This document shows, piece by piece, positions 1 to 9,046 of a stretch of DNA of 64,000 bases; position 1 is the stretch's first letter, and every line of letters starts with the position of its first letter. The notes beneath the pieces were generated by a model. It ran no database searches and was not told the DNA's origin. It saw only the letters and a program-made list of their open reading frames with translations. The stretch comes from Intestinibacter bartlettii. Its GTDB lineage: Bacteria; Bacillota; Clostridia; Peptostreptococcales; Peptostreptococcaceae. Made by a program: the position numbers and the translations under genes. The stretch lies in the NCBI RefSeq assembly GCF_000154445.1, contig NZ_DS499559.1. One strand, 5' to 3'.

Positions 1-1259
1 TTAAAGCCTTTGATATGCTTCGAAATAACGAGGATGATATCAAACGAAACACATTTAATCACAAAAAAGAAATGTATTTTAAAAATAGGGATATATCGAA
101 AATATTAGAAGTATTAGAAAGTCGACCTGGAGAATTTGCAAGGAGTTTAAATAGAGTATTAACGTCAAGCGAAAACTTAAAAGAAGATTCGTTTAAAATA
201 ATAGATAGATTTATAAAACTAGCAGACAATGTTCCAATAGCAACATTATTATCACTACAAGAATATTTTTTACATAGAAACGATTTAGAATCATACAGAG
301 TATTTTACCCAAAAGGAAATATAAGCAAGGTCTACGCATTAGAAAATAATTTACAAGAATTAGATGAAAATTTATGCTCTTATGCAGCAACTTCTATACA
401 AAATAAAATAATAGAAATACTATCTAAAAAAGAACCTTTAGGAAAAGTATTCATAGATAAAAGCTTAGAAAAATACGTAGCGCCTTTAAAAATGAGAGAC
501 ACTTCAAAAACACTTATGCCAATGGAAAGAGGTAGTAGAGTAGATATAGAAAATAAAAAAATAAGATTATTTCTACATTGGGTTGAAAATACAAGAAATA
601 CAGATTTGGACTTGAGTATAGTATTATACGATGAAGATTTTTATGAAATAGATGATGTATCTTATATGAATTTAAAAACTAATGGATGCGTTCATTCTGG
701 GGATGTCAGAAGTGCCCCAGCACCAAAAGGTGGAACAGAATATGTGGACATAAATTTAGATAAAATAAATGAACAATGTAGATATATTTCAGTATGCATA
801 AATGCATATACTCACGAAAAGTTTTATGAACTACAAGAATGTTTTGTAGGATATATGGATTTAAACAAAAAATTAAAAACTCCATATAACCCCTCATGTG
901 TAAAGTTTAAGGCTGATTTAACATCAGAAACTACAGTATCACTTCCATTTATAATCGACATAGCATCGAATCAAATAGTATGGTGTGATATAGAATATAC
1001 ATCATTAGGAGATATAAATAATATAATTACTAACTCAAATAGAAATACAATGGTAGTAAAAAGTATATTAGACACATATAAACCGAAGATGGAAAAATTA
1101 GCGAGATTAAATGCAATTGCAAGGGGAGTAGTGGTAGATGATATATCTGAAGCAGATATTATATTTACTGATAAAAAAGACAATTTGGTAGATGTAATAC
1201 AAAATGCTAGGATAATAACTCCATTTGATACAGAGATAATATCGTCTGAACTGTTATAA
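1..1259 (+). CDS. TerD-domain protein, C-terminal part (5' end outside window)
   Basis: The reading frame is open to the first base of the window (codons for K-A-F-D precede the first internal ATG at 15), so this is the 3' end of a longer gene. The first 170 residues are helical, with 'RPGEFARSLNRVL' and 'VFYPKGNISKVYAL' segments. Residues about 175-290 look like a TerD beta-sandwich ('GSRVDI', 'LFLHWVENTRNTDLDLSIVLYD', a 'GDVRSAP' loop). TerD proteins are calcium-binding stress or tellurite-resistance proteins. The segment order resembles large actinobacterial/myxobacterial TerD-containing proteins (MXAN_6230/SCO0854 type), recognised from memory. The substrate and role are unknown. A strong hairpin follows the stop codon. 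Confidence 0.7.
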   Translation, partial: KAFDMLRNNEDDIKRNTFNHKKEMYFKNRDISKILEVLESRPGEFARSLNRVLTSSENLKEDSFKIIDRFIKLADNVPIATLLSLQEYFLHRNDLESYRVFYPKGNISKVYALENNLQELDENLCSYAATSIQNKIIEILSKKEPLGKVFIDKSLEKYVAPLKMRDTSKTLMPMERGSRVDIENKKIRLFLHWVENTRNTDLDLSIVLYDEDFYEIDDVSYMNLKTNGCVHSGDVRSAPAPKGGTEYVDINLDKINEQCRYISVCINAYTHEKFYELQECFVGYMDLNKKLKTPYNPSCVKFKADLTSETTVSLPFIIDIASNQIVWCDIEYTSLGDINNIITNSNRNTMVVKSILDTYKPKMEKLARLNAIARGVVVDDISEADIIFTDKKDNLVDVIQNARIITPFDTEIISSELL

Positions 1260-1261
1260 AT

Positions 1262-1314
1262 AAAAATCAGTATAGCATTATTAAAGTTATTTTATTAAGC
1301 TATACTGATTTTTT
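1262..1314. terminator. Bidirectional Rho-independent terminator
   Basis: A 15-bp stem (AAAAATCAGTATAGC paired with its complement at 1299-1313) has a 22-nt loop and T-rich flanks on both strands. It lies between the convergent TerD-domain and DUF3786-type genes and can serve both. Confidence 0.85.
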
Positions 1315-1317
1315 ATA

Positions 1318-1944
1318 TTACATCTCAGTGATAAGCTCTGTTAATCTTTCTAAAAGGTGAAAAACTGCAAAGAAAGTTGTTTCGAATTTTATATAATCAA
1401 GGATATTTTCGTCCCATAGAATCTTAATTTCAGCTGGGAAATCGCCATCTGGTTTGTAGAATAAAAACTTTACAGGAAGAAAGTCAAATATATTTATTAT
1501 ATAACCTATATCTGCCTCATTTATTTTTTTACCATCTAATTTTTCACAGGCGATATCTAGGCATTCAAAGTTATCTGAAAAGAAAGTTTCATACTTTTGA
1601 AACATAGTATTTTGACTATTAGTATTACCACCATAAACAGTACCTTTTAGACTATTAGGAGTACACCATTTTCCTGATAGAGATAGATTTTCTTTTGAAT
1701 GATCAAATAAATCTAGAATAGACATAATTTCATTATATCCAGCAGAAACATAATCATTTTTAGAAAATTTTTTAATAGCACCTGTTTTTCGGTTTAATTG
1801 ATAATTTTGTCCTATGAATTTGATATAAAGATAATCTTTATCTAAGTTTAAATTGAATTTCTTGGCTATTTTTTCATGATCCCATTGTGGAAATGATAAA
1901 ATAGCATTTTCTGCTTGGATTTCATAATTAGACTTCTTTTGCAT
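1318..1944 (-). CDS. DUF3786-type protein
   Basis: This 208-residue soluble protein has no signal peptide or membrane segment. The C-terminal part ('PDGDFPAEIKILWDENILDYIKFET' region, then a hydrophobic helix ending 'LLERLTEL') matches the pattern of the DUF3786 family in anaerobic Firmicutes and sulfate reducers, whose biochemical function is not known. The start is supported by a GAGGGGGA ribosome site about 7 nt upstream on the minus strand. It is a single gene, convergent with the TerD-domain gene and divergent from the BlaR1-like gene. The family call is from memory of its characteristic C-terminal motif. Confidence 0.65.
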   Translation of the reverse strand: MQKKSNYEIQAENAILSFPQWDHEKIAKKFNLNLDKDYLYIKFIGQNYQLNRKTGAIKKFSKNDYVSAGYNEIMSILDLFDHSKENLSLSGKWCTPNSLKGTVYGGNTNSQNTMFQKYETFFSDNFECLDIACEKLDGKKINEADIGYIINIFDFLPVKFLFYKPDGDFPAEIKILWDENILDYIKFETTFFAVFHLLERLTELITEM

Positions 1945-2048
1945 ATAAATATCCCCCTCTGAAGTAAATTTAAATAACTTATATTTTTATAGTATTGAAT
2001 TTCAAAGATTCATGCAATATTTTAATGGAGTTATAGAATTAATAAATT

Positions 2049-2125
2049 AAAGTAGACAAATAAAGTAGACAAATATGGTTTACTATGATAAACTTTAAAA
2101 TAAACACAGGTTTATCGTAATAAAC
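2049..2125 (+). promoter_or_regulatory. Probable BlaI/MecI-type operators upstream of the BlaR1-like gene
   Basis: Two near-palindromes of the same design lie 32 bp apart: GTTTACTATGATAAAC at 2078-2093 and GTTTATCGTAATAAAC at 2110-2125. The GTTTA half-site is repeated in inverse orientation in both. A perfect 13-bp tandem duplication (AAAGTAGACAAAT at 2049-2061 and 2062-2074) precedes them and carries TAGACA, a possible -35 element. Repressors of the BlaI/MecI family bind such inverted TTTAC-type sites ahead of blaR1-like genes. The binding protein is not encoded in this window. Confidence 0.6.
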
Positions 2126-2142
2126 TAAAAAGGGGGATTAAA

Positions 2143-3966
2143 ATGTTATTAGAAAATTTATTTAGTAACGTATTAGATATGAGTATAACTGCAAGTTATG
2201 TAGCAATTGCAGTTATAGTTATTCGTTTCATAATAAAAAAAGCACCAAAGAGTTTTTCTTTTGCTATTTGGATACCAGTTTTATTTAGACTAGTGTGTCC
2301 GATCTCGTTTATCTCAAATCTAAGCGTATTTAACTTTATTAATAGGGATAGTTTTAGAAAAATAGAGGGAGTTTCACAAAGTATAACAGTAAATAATACA
2401 ATTTCAAATATCAGAAGTGGACAAGTTTCAGACAATATAGCAGGGAATGCTGTTACTAATATTGCTAACAATACAACCATATCACAAGGGATCGGAAACA
2501 ATTTTATGTACTTAGTTTCAATTTTATGGATGATAGGGATTCAGATTTTAATTGTGTATTTTATCGTATCTTACATAAAAACATATTCCAGAATAAAAAC
2601 GGCGACTTTGTACAATGAAAATGTATACGAAAGTGATCAAATAGATACGGCATTTGTATTTGGATTAATTAAGCCCAAAATTTACATACCAGTAAATTTG
2701 ACAGAAAGCGAAAAAATCTACATAATCGAACATGAAAAGGTACATATAAAAAGAAAAGATTATGTGACGAAGATAATAGCCTTCTTGATTTTGATAATTC
2801 ACTGGTTTAATCCAATTATGTGGATAAGCTTTATACTTATGACAAGAGATATGGAAATGTCATGTGATGAAAGAGTAATGAAAAATTTAGGAGAAGATAT
2901 AAAGACAAACTATAGTTATTCACTTCTAAACTTGGCAGTGAATAAAGGCAATACATTTAATATTCCTCTTTCGTTTTCTGAAAATAACATTAAATCTAGA
3001 ATAGAAAATGTTTTAAATTATAAAAAACCAAAAAAATGGTTTATTTTAATAATTGCTTTAGCAATAGTAGCTTCCACAGTATTTTTAATATCCAACCCTA
3101 AAAATAATGACGTAGATAACTCAAAATCGTTAATTCAAAATATACAAACACTAAAAGAAGAGAGTCAGAACAGAAATGTATTAATTAAAAATATTGGAGA
3201 TATAACAGACTTTAAATGGGATTATGTATATAGTTTCGAACCATATACATCAAAAGAAAATATAGAAAAAGCGATAGGGTTTAAATCAGATAAAATAAAA
3301 GAAAGTGTAAATGAGGGGACAAATCAAGTTATTTTTACAAAGGGTAAGGAGGTAGTTTGTTATATTTATGGATACCCAGATGATAGTGTATATTTCGATT
3401 TTAGTAGCTTATATAATTATTATAGTATTTCAAATAAATATGCGGATGTATTATCTATGGATTCAGTTAAATATATACGATTATCGAGCAAAGGAAATCA
3501 TCCATTTTTGTTAACTCAATTTGATAATTTACAGATGTCATATATGATAGAAGCATCTCAAAAACAAGTTGCGAGTGTCCAAAAGGCAAAAGACAATTAT
3601 AACTACGACAAGGTATTTATTGTGAATAATAATATAGCAATTGAAAAGAAAAATGTATCAAAAGAGGAAATAGCGAAGATTCTATATGAAGAAAATATTA
3701 GATTAAAAATATATTTCAACGAAGGTGGAAAAAGTATGATATCAGATTATAGAATAAAAAATATTAAACTAGATAAAATAAAAAATGATAATAACTTTGT
3801 TGTAGCAATGGATTTTGATTTACAATATGCAAAAGGATATGAAAAATACGATGCAGGAAACGGAACACCGGCAAGTAATAGATGGACCGTTGATAAGTAT
3901 AGTTTATTAAATATAGAAAAACTAGATAAAGATATTTATTTAATAGAGGAAACTTATACTGGCTAG
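2143..3966 (+). CDS. BlaR1/MecR1-like M56 family membrane metallopeptidase
   Basis: Residues about 1-320 form the BlaR1-type membrane module. Transmembrane segments lie near 15-32, 40-60, 120-145 and 303-318. The zinc-binding HEKVH motif is at 197-201, followed by a WFNPIMW membrane helix and the MEMSCDERV segment expected of M56 peptidases. In BlaR1 this domain triggers loss of the BlaI repressor when the extracellular domain senses a ligand. Here the extracellular C-terminal half (about 320-607) has no penicillin-binding SxxK domain that I can see. It carries two unfamiliar soluble segments (about 340-460 and 485-607), so the signal is probably not a beta-lactam bound in the classical way. 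The ribosome site is AGGGGG 8 nt upstream. No blaI gene is adjacent. Confidence 0.8.
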   Translation: MLLENLFSNVLDMSITASYVAIAVIVIRFIIKKAPKSFSFAIWIPVLFRLVCPISFISNLSVFNFINRDSFRKIEGVSQSITVNNTISNIRSGQVSDNIAGNAVTNIANNTTISQGIGNNFMYLVSILWMIGIQILIVYFIVSYIKTYSRIKTATLYNENVYESDQIDTAFVFGLIKPKIYIPVNLTESEKIYIIEHEKVHIKRKDYVTKIIAFLILIIHWFNPIMWISFILMTRDMEMSCDERVMKNLGEDIKTNYSYSLLNLAVNKGNTFNIPLSFSENNIKSRIENVLNYKKPKKWFILIIALAIVASTVFLISNPKNNDVDNSKSLIQNIQTLKEESQNRNVLIKNIGDITDFKWDYVYSFEPYTSKENIEKAIGFKSDKIKESVNEGTNQVIFTKGKEVVCYIYGYPDDSVYFDFSSLYNYYSISNKYADVLSMDSVKYIRLSSKGNHPFLLTQFDNLQMSYMIEASQKQVASVQKAKDNYNYDKVFIVNNNIAIEKKNVSKEEIAKILYEENIRLKIYFNEGGKSMISDYRIKNIKLDKIKNDNNFVVAMDFDLQYAKGYEKYDAGNGTPASNRWTVDKYSLLNIEKLDKDIYLIEETYTG

Positions 3967-4012
3967 TATCAACAGATCTTCATTTATGAGAAATATAAAA
4001 ATTAATTAAAAT

Positions 4013-4066
4013 AAGGGGTGTTGCAAAATAGTTTTTACACTATTCTGTGATACCCCCTTTTAATTT
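4013..4066. terminator. Terminator hairpin between convergent genes
   Basis: An imperfect long stem (AAGGGGTGTTGCAAAATAG against CTATTCTGTGATACCCCCTT) is followed by TTAATTTTT. It lies between the BlaR1-like gene and the minus-strand GntR regulator. The TGTTGCAAAAT...GTGATA pattern recurs at 60835-60877. Confidence 0.75.
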
Positions 4067-4073
4067 TTAATAA

Positions 4074-4772
4074 CTAATATTGACAGTTGATGAAATAATC
4101 TGAGTATTTAACTAATAATGCAGAACTATTTCTAAATCCGTCATATATGTGTTTACTAATGATTGTTTGTAGTGCTTCAACATCTTTTTTAGTAAGTGCA
4201 TCAAATATCATACAATGCTCTTCGTATAATTTTTGAATATTATTTTCACCCTGTAGATTTATTAAAGAACGAAATCTTTCATAATGTTGATTCATTCCAA
4301 GTATCATATTCCATATATTTTCTTTACCAGCGATGTGGAAGATTAATTTGTGGAAACTATTATCATACTTTATAAAATCATTTACGGAATCTTCACTATC
4401 AGCAGTATTTAATAAAAATATTTTCTGTTCATTTAAATTGAATTTTAATCTCAACTCATCTGCTTCAGTAAGTGAATTTGCTAAATCTTTTAATATAGAT
4501 AACTCAACAACTTTACGAACATAAAGCACATCTGAAATTTGATTTATATCCATTAGTGAAACGAAAGTACCGACATGAGGTTTTACTTCAAGTAATCCTT
4601 CGTTTGATAAAGCTTTAAATGCATCACGTACAGGTGTACGAGATACATTGTATTTAGATGCGATATCTGTCTCACTTATAGCACTTCCAGGAATTAATTT
4701 AAGACTTAAAATGTCATCTCTTAAGCCTTTATAAACTATATTTGATGAAGCATTATTTTTTTTAATTGACAT
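4074..4772 (-). CDS. GntR family regulator, FCD subfamily; likely repressor of the hexuronate operon
   Basis: The N-terminal winged helix (about 12-75, with 'SETDIASKYNVSRTPVRDAFKALSNEGLLEV') is the GntR DNA-binding signature. Residues about 80-220 form an all-helical FCD ligand domain with acidic and histidine positions ('DNSFHKLI', 'EEHCMIFDAL', 'SKHIYDGF') typical of its metal/carboxylate pocket. FCD regulators such as UxuR/ExuR commonly sense hexuronate pathway intermediates. It is divergent from the symporter-uxuA operon, and two matching palindromes lie in the shared 644-bp region. Control of that operon and of itself is inferred from this arrangement. Confidence 0.85.
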   Translation of the reverse strand: MSIKKNNASSNIVYKGLRDDILSLKLIPGSAISETDIASKYNVSRTPVRDAFKALSNEGLLEVKPHVGTFVSLMDINQISDVLYVRKVVELSILKDLANSLTEADELRLKFNLNEQKIFLLNTADSEDSVNDFIKYDNSFHKLIFHIAGKENIWNMILGMNQHYERFRSLINLQGENNIQKLYEEHCMIFDALTKKDVEALQTIISKHIYDGFRNSSALLVKYSDYFINCQY

Positions 4773-4999
4773 CTAAATTATACCCCTACTTTATTTAGTA
4801 TTTATTTTAGTAATTTCAAGAATATTATATTTTATTCAAACTACTCTTTGCAAATTCTAGCATATTATCACTTGTAATGTCAAATTTACTGTAATTGTAA
4901 TATAAATAAAAGTCTAATACAAAAAAATTAGAAATATAATAATTAAAAAAATATGGAAAATATTTTAAGAAAATTAGAAAAAATATAAAATTCCAATGC

Positions 5000-5013
5000 A
5001 CTTGTATACAAAT
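5000..5013. promoter_or_regulatory. GntR operator, copy 1 (near the regulator promoter)
   Basis: ACTTGTATACAAAT matches the perfect palindrome at 5151-5164 in 13 of 14 positions. It overlaps a minus-strand promoter-like element, consistent with autoregulation of the GntR gene. Confidence 0.55.
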
Positions 5014-5144
5014 GAAAAATAAATCGTTGAAAAAAATAAAAAAAATATACTTTTTTAAATATGTAAAACCCAATAAGGAGAATGTTTTCACGAGACGAAA
5101 GTTAAAAAGCAAATCATAGCCAAGAAAAAATATAAAAAAATATA

Positions 5145-5178
5145 TTTACAACTTGTATACAAGTATGGTAATATTACC
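5145..5178 (+). promoter_or_regulatory. Promoter and operator of the hexuronate operon
   Basis: A -35 element TTTACA (5145-5150) and a -10 element TAATAT (5169-5174) are 18 bp apart. The spacer contains the perfect 14-bp palindrome ACTTGTATACAAGT (5151-5164). A second palindrome, GGTAATATTACC (5167-5178), covers the -10. Placement between the promoter boxes fits repression by blocking RNA polymerase, probably by the divergent FCD regulator. Confidence 0.7.
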
Positions 5179-5416
5179 TTGTTATTTAAATAACATAATC
5201 GATTAGCAAGTTATTTGCAAAATAAAATCATAATCAGTATATGTTAAAAAGAAATTAACATATATGATTAATTGAAAATAATAACTATAAAAATTACATA
5301 TGAAAGTAAAAAAGTAAAATTTATAATTCATTAAAAAATGAAGAACTGTTAGAAAATAAGATATTGAAAAATTATGAAGTAAGAAATTAGAAAATAATTT
5401 TATTGGGGGATTTAAA

Positions 5417-6847
5417 ATGGACTTACAAAAACAAGGCAGTATGGGATTTGAAAATAATAGTGTATCAACAAAATCTTTTGGTTTAAAAGATAAAGTAGGA
5501 TATTTATGTGGGGATTTAGGAAACGATTTCACATTTATATTTGCAAGTATGTATTTAATGATATTTTACACAAATGTATGGGGTATTAGCCCATCACTAG
5601 TTGGAACTTTATTCTTAGTATCAAGATGTATAGATGCATTTACAGATGTTACAATGGGACGTATCGTTGATAAATGCAAAACAACAAAAGACGGTAAATT
5701 CAGACCATGGATAAAAAGAATGGCAGGACCAGTTGCATTAGCAAGTTTCTTAATGTATCAATCTAGTTTAGCTGGAGCATCAATGACAGTTAAAGTTATA
5801 GTAATGTTCGCTACTTATATATTATGGGGATCAATATGTTATACAGCAATAAATATACCTTATGGTTCAATGGCATCAGCTATGACAGATGTACAAGAAC
5901 AAAGGGCAGCACTTTCAACTTGGAGAAGTTTAGGAGCTAATTTCGCATCAATAATCATAGGATCAATAGTACCTCAAATTATATATTATGCAGATGCAAA
6001 CGGTAACCAAATAGTTAGTGCAAGTAAATTTACTTTAGTAGCAGGAATATTCTCAATATGTGCATTATTATGCTACATGATTTGTTATACATTAACTACT
6101 GAACGTATTAAATTAGAACCAACTAAAAAAGATGAAAATGCTTCTTTAGCAGAAACATTTAAAACAATAATTTCAAATAGAGCTTTATTAGCAATAATAG
6201 GGGCTGCAATAGTATTATTACTTAGCCAATTTATGGGTCAAACAATGAATCAATATTTATTTGCAAGTTATTTCAAAAATATAAATGCATTATCATCACT
6301 TAGCATGGTAGGTTTACCATTAAGTTTAGGATTAGCTACAGTATCTGGTGTAATAGCGAGTAAATTTGGTAAAAAAGAATTCTCAGCATTTGGGATGTTC
6401 TTAGCAGCAGCATGTTATGGAATAGCATACTTCATGAAACTTACAAATCCATGGATATTCATAGGACTGTATGTTTTAGCAGGGATAGGAGTAACAGGAT
6501 TCAATATGTTCATATGGGCACATATAACAGATGTTATAGATTATAATGAAGTTAAATTCGGGGAAAGAAATGACGGAGTTATATACGGAGTTTACTCATT
6601 CTCTAGAAAAATAGGACAAGCATTAGCTGGTGGTCTTGGAGGATATGCATTAGGATTCATAGGGTTTAATGCAGCAGCTCAAGAACAAACAACACAAGTT
6701 TTAGACGGTATATATGCATTAGCAACATTATTCCCAGCAGTATGTTATGGAATAGTAGCTTTAATAATGTTATTAGGTTATCCTTTAAGCAAAAAAGTTA
6801 TAGCTGAAAATGGAAGAATATTAGCAGAAAAAAGAGCTAATCACTAA
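5417..6847 (+). CDS. GPH family sugar:cation symporter (probable hexuronide/glucuronide transporter)
   Basis: The 476-residue membrane protein has about 12 transmembrane helices. It carries the glycoside-pentoside-hexuronide signature: 'KVGYLCGDLGNDF' at the start, 'FTDVTMGRIVDKCKTTKDGKFRPWIK' after helix 2, and 'ITDVIDYNEVKFGERNDGVIYGVYSFSRKIGQAL' in the second half. GPH carriers move sugars or glucuronides with Na+ or H+ (MelB, UidB, XynB relatives). As first gene of an operon encoding mannonate dehydratase and glucuronate isomerase it most likely imports glucuronate or a glucuronide. The substrate is inferred from context. The ribosome site GGGGGA is 7 nt before the ATG. Confidence 0.85.
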   Translation: MDLQKQGSMGFENNSVSTKSFGLKDKVGYLCGDLGNDFTFIFASMYLMIFYTNVWGISPSLVGTLFLVSRCIDAFTDVTMGRIVDKCKTTKDGKFRPWIKRMAGPVALASFLMYQSSLAGASMTVKVIVMFATYILWGSICYTAINIPYGSMASAMTDVQEQRAALSTWRSLGANFASIIIGSIVPQIIYYADANGNQIVSASKFTLVAGIFSICALLCYMICYTLTTERIKLEPTKKDENASLAETFKTIISNRALLAIIGAAIVLLLSQFMGQTMNQYLFASYFKNINALSSLSMVGLPLSLGLATVSGVIASKFGKKEFSAFGMFLAAACYGIAYFMKLTNPWIFIGLYVLAGIGVTGFNMFIWAHITDVIDYNEVKFGERNDGVIYGVYSFSRKIGQALAGGLGGYALGFIGFNAAAQEQTTQVLDGIYALATLFPAVCYGIVALIMLLGYPLSKKVIAENGRILAEKRANH

Positions 6848-6916
6848 AATAAAATAGGTCAATATATATTAACATAAAACAAAATAACATTAATTATTTA
6901 GTTAATACTATCTGAG

Positions 6917-6949
6917 AGCTAGTACTATCTCTATGGAGAGGTACTAGCT
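6917..6949 (+). other. Intercistronic hairpin between the symporter gene and uxuA
   Basis: AGCTAGTAC (6917-6925) and GTACTAGCT (6941-6949) are perfect inverted repeats, and the interior TCTC/GAGA extends the stem. No T-run follows, so it is more likely an mRNA processing or stability element than a terminator. Confidence 0.55.
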
Positions 6950-7001
6950 ATGAGATATAAAAAGAAAATACAGAAAATTTAAAAAGAGTTAGGAGAATTT
7001 T

Positions 7002-8057
7002 ATGAAATTATCATTTCGTTGGTATGGAGAAGACGACAAAGTAACATTACAAAATATAAGACAAATACCTGGTATGGATTCTATAGTAACAGCTGTTTAC
7101 GATGTTCCAGTTGGTGAAGTATGGAGCAGAGAATCTATAGCTACATTAAAAAAACAAGTAGAAGATGCTGGATTAAACTTTGATGTAATAGAAAGTATAC
7201 CAGTTCACGAAGATATAAAACTTGGAAAACCAAGTAGAGATAAATACATAGAAAATTACTGTGAAAACATAAGAAGAGTTGCTGAAGCTGGAGTTAAATG
7301 TATATGCTACAACTTCATGCCGGTATTCGACTGGACAAGAACTCAATTAGACCATGAATTAGAAGATGGTTCAACTTCTTTAGTTTACTATCAAGAACAA
7401 GTTGATAAAGTTAACCCATTAGAAAGTGATAGTGACTTAACACTTCCAGGTTGGGATGCTTCTTATACTAGAGAAGAATTAAAAAGTGTAGTTGCTGAAT
7501 ACAATGCAATGAGCGAAGATGATTTATGGAATAACTTACAATATTTCTTAGAAAAAATAATACCAGTTGCTGCTGAATGTGACGTTAATATGGCTATACA
7601 TGAAGATGATCCATGCTGGAGTATATTCGGATTACCAAGAATAATAACTTGTGAAGAAAACTTAGACAGATTCTTAAAATTAGTTGATGACAAACACAAT
7701 GGTATAACTTTATGTGCAGGTTCATTAGGATGTTCAAATCAAAATGATGTTGTAAAAATGGCAGCTAAATATGCAGCTATGGGAAGAATACACTTCGTTC
7801 ATATGAGAAATGTACAAATACTAGACAATGGATTTGAAGAAAGAGCTCACTTATCTTCTTGCGGAAGCTTAGATATGTATGCAATAATGAAAGCACTATA
7901 TGATAATGGATTTAGAGGATATATAAGACCAGACCACGGAAGAATGATATGGGGAGAAACTGGTAGGGCTGGATATGGACTATACGATAGAGCATTAGGT
8001 GCTACTTACTTAAATGGTTTATGGGAAGCTATAGAAAAAGCTGATAAAAATAAATAA
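7002..8057 (+). CDS. uxuA: Mannonate dehydratase
   Basis: The enzyme dehydrates D-mannonate to 2-keto-3-deoxygluconate (KDG) in glucuronate degradation, in the cytoplasm. The 351-residue length and the start 'MKLSFRWYGEDDKVTLQNIRQIPGM' are characteristic of UxuA. Metal-site and active-site segments are visible: 'CYNFMPVFDWTRT', 'NMAIHEDDPCWSIFGLPRI', 'CAGSLG', 'HMRNV' and 'RPDHGRMIWGE'. AGGAG lies 7 nt before the ATG. It follows the symporter and precedes the mannonate oxidoreductase, so reduction and dehydration steps are co-transcribed. Confidence 0.96.
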   Translation: MKLSFRWYGEDDKVTLQNIRQIPGMDSIVTAVYDVPVGEVWSRESIATLKKQVEDAGLNFDVIESIPVHEDIKLGKPSRDKYIENYCENIRRVAEAGVKCICYNFMPVFDWTRTQLDHELEDGSTSLVYYQEQVDKVNPLESDSDLTLPGWDASYTREELKSVVAEYNAMSEDDLWNNLQYFLEKIIPVAAECDVNMAIHEDDPCWSIFGLPRIITCEENLDRFLKLVDDKHNGITLCAGSLGCSNQNDVVKMAAKYAAMGRIHFVHMRNVQILDNGFEERAHLSSCGSLDMYAIMKALYDNGFRGYIRPDHGRMIWGETGRAGYGLYDRALGATYLNGLWEAIEKADKNK

Positions 8058-8169
8058 AGAACTTATAAAAAAATATTTAATATGATAAAGTTTAAATAAT
8101 TATTTAAGCTAAAAACTTAAATTAAAATAAATTATAAAAAATAAAATGGGATTATGTGGAGGAATTAAA

Positions 8170-9015
8170 ATGAAACTACCTTTTCAAATAGATTTAAACG
8201 ATAAAGTTGTTGTTATAACAGGAGCGGGAGGACTAATATGTTCTGCTTTCGCTGAAGCAATGGCTATGTGTGGAGCAAAAGTTGCTTTACTAGACTTAAA
8301 TGAAGAAGCAGCTAAAAAATATGCAGATGAAATAGTTGCTAAAGGATATAAAGCTAAAGGTTACAAATGTAACGTTTTAGAAAAAGACAGCTGTGAAGCT
8401 GCAAGAGCTGAAATATTAAAAGATTTCGGAACTTGCGATATATTAATAAACGGTGCTGGAGGAAATAATCCAAAAGCTACAACTGATGATGAATACTTCA
8501 TGCCAGAACATTTAAATGAAATGAAAACTTTCTTTGATTTAGATCCTCAAGGAGTATCTTTCGTATTCAACTTAAACTTCATGGGTACATTAATACCTAC
8601 TCAAGTTTTCGCTATGGATATGATGAATAAAAAAGGTGCAAGTATAATAAACATATCTTCAATGAATGCTTATTCACCACTTACAAAAATACCAGCATAC
8701 AGTGGAGCTAAATCTGCTATATCAAACTTCACTCAATGGTTAGCAGTTCACTTCTCAAAAGTTGGTATACGTTGCAATGGTATAGCACCAGGATTCTTCT
8801 CAACTAAACAAAATGAAAAATTATTATGGAATGAAGATGGAACTCCAACTGCAAGAACTGAAAAAATATTAGCTGGAACTCCAATGGGTCGTTTCGGTGA
8901 ATTAGAAGAATTAATAGGTTCTTTACTATTCTTAACTTGTGAAGAAGCTTCAGGATTCGTAAATGGAACTGTAATACCAGTAGATGGTGCTTTCGCAGCA
9001 TACTCAGGTGTTTAA
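8170..9015 (+). CDS. uxuB: SDR-family fructuronate reductase (mannonate oxidoreductase)
   Basis: A short-chain dehydrogenase of 281 residues. It has a nucleotide-binding motif 'VVITGAGGLICSAFAEAMA', the 'NGAGGNNP' turn, and catalytic Ser...Tyr-x3-Lys ('INISSMNAYSP...IPAYSGAKSA'). In Firmicutes this SDR type replaces the unrelated enterobacterial UxuB and interconverts fructuronate and mannonate with NAD(P)H. An upstream in-frame ATG at 8146 exists, but TGGAGG at 8157-8162 sits between the two and is spaced for 8170, so I chose 8170. Its position between uxuA and later pathway genes supports the role. Confidence 0.88.
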   Translation: MKLPFQIDLNDKVVVITGAGGLICSAFAEAMAMCGAKVALLDLNEEAAKKYADEIVAKGYKAKGYKCNVLEKDSCEAARAEILKDFGTCDILINGAGGNNPKATTDDEYFMPEHLNEMKTFFDLDPQGVSFVFNLNFMGTLIPTQVFAMDMMNKKGASIINISSMNAYSPLTKIPAYSGAKSAISNFTQWLAVHFSKVGIRCNGIAPGFFSTKQNEKLLWNEDGTPTARTEKILAGTPMGRFGELEELIGSLLFLTCEEASGFVNGTVIPVDGAFAAYSGV

Positions 9016-9046
9016 GGTATAAGTTTATAATTTAGAAAATAAGATA

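Larger units (their letters stand above)
4773..5416. other. Divergent regulatory region (644 bp) of the hexuronate cluster
   Basis: No convincing gene is present; open frames here are low-complexity A/T-rich readings without ribosome sites. The region holds two GntR-like operators (5000-5013 and 5151-5164) and the promoter described at 5145-5178. On the minus strand TTGTAT-17-TTATAT (about 5009 to 4982) overlaps the first operator and could drive the regulator gene. A 240-nt leader separates the operon promoter from the symporter start. Confidence 0.6.

Noticed and set aside
4825..5112. A 95-codon minus-strand frame in the hexuronate regulatory region
   Set aside because: Its translation is low-complexity Phe/Tyr/Ile-rich, it has no ribosome site, and it overlaps the operators and promoter.
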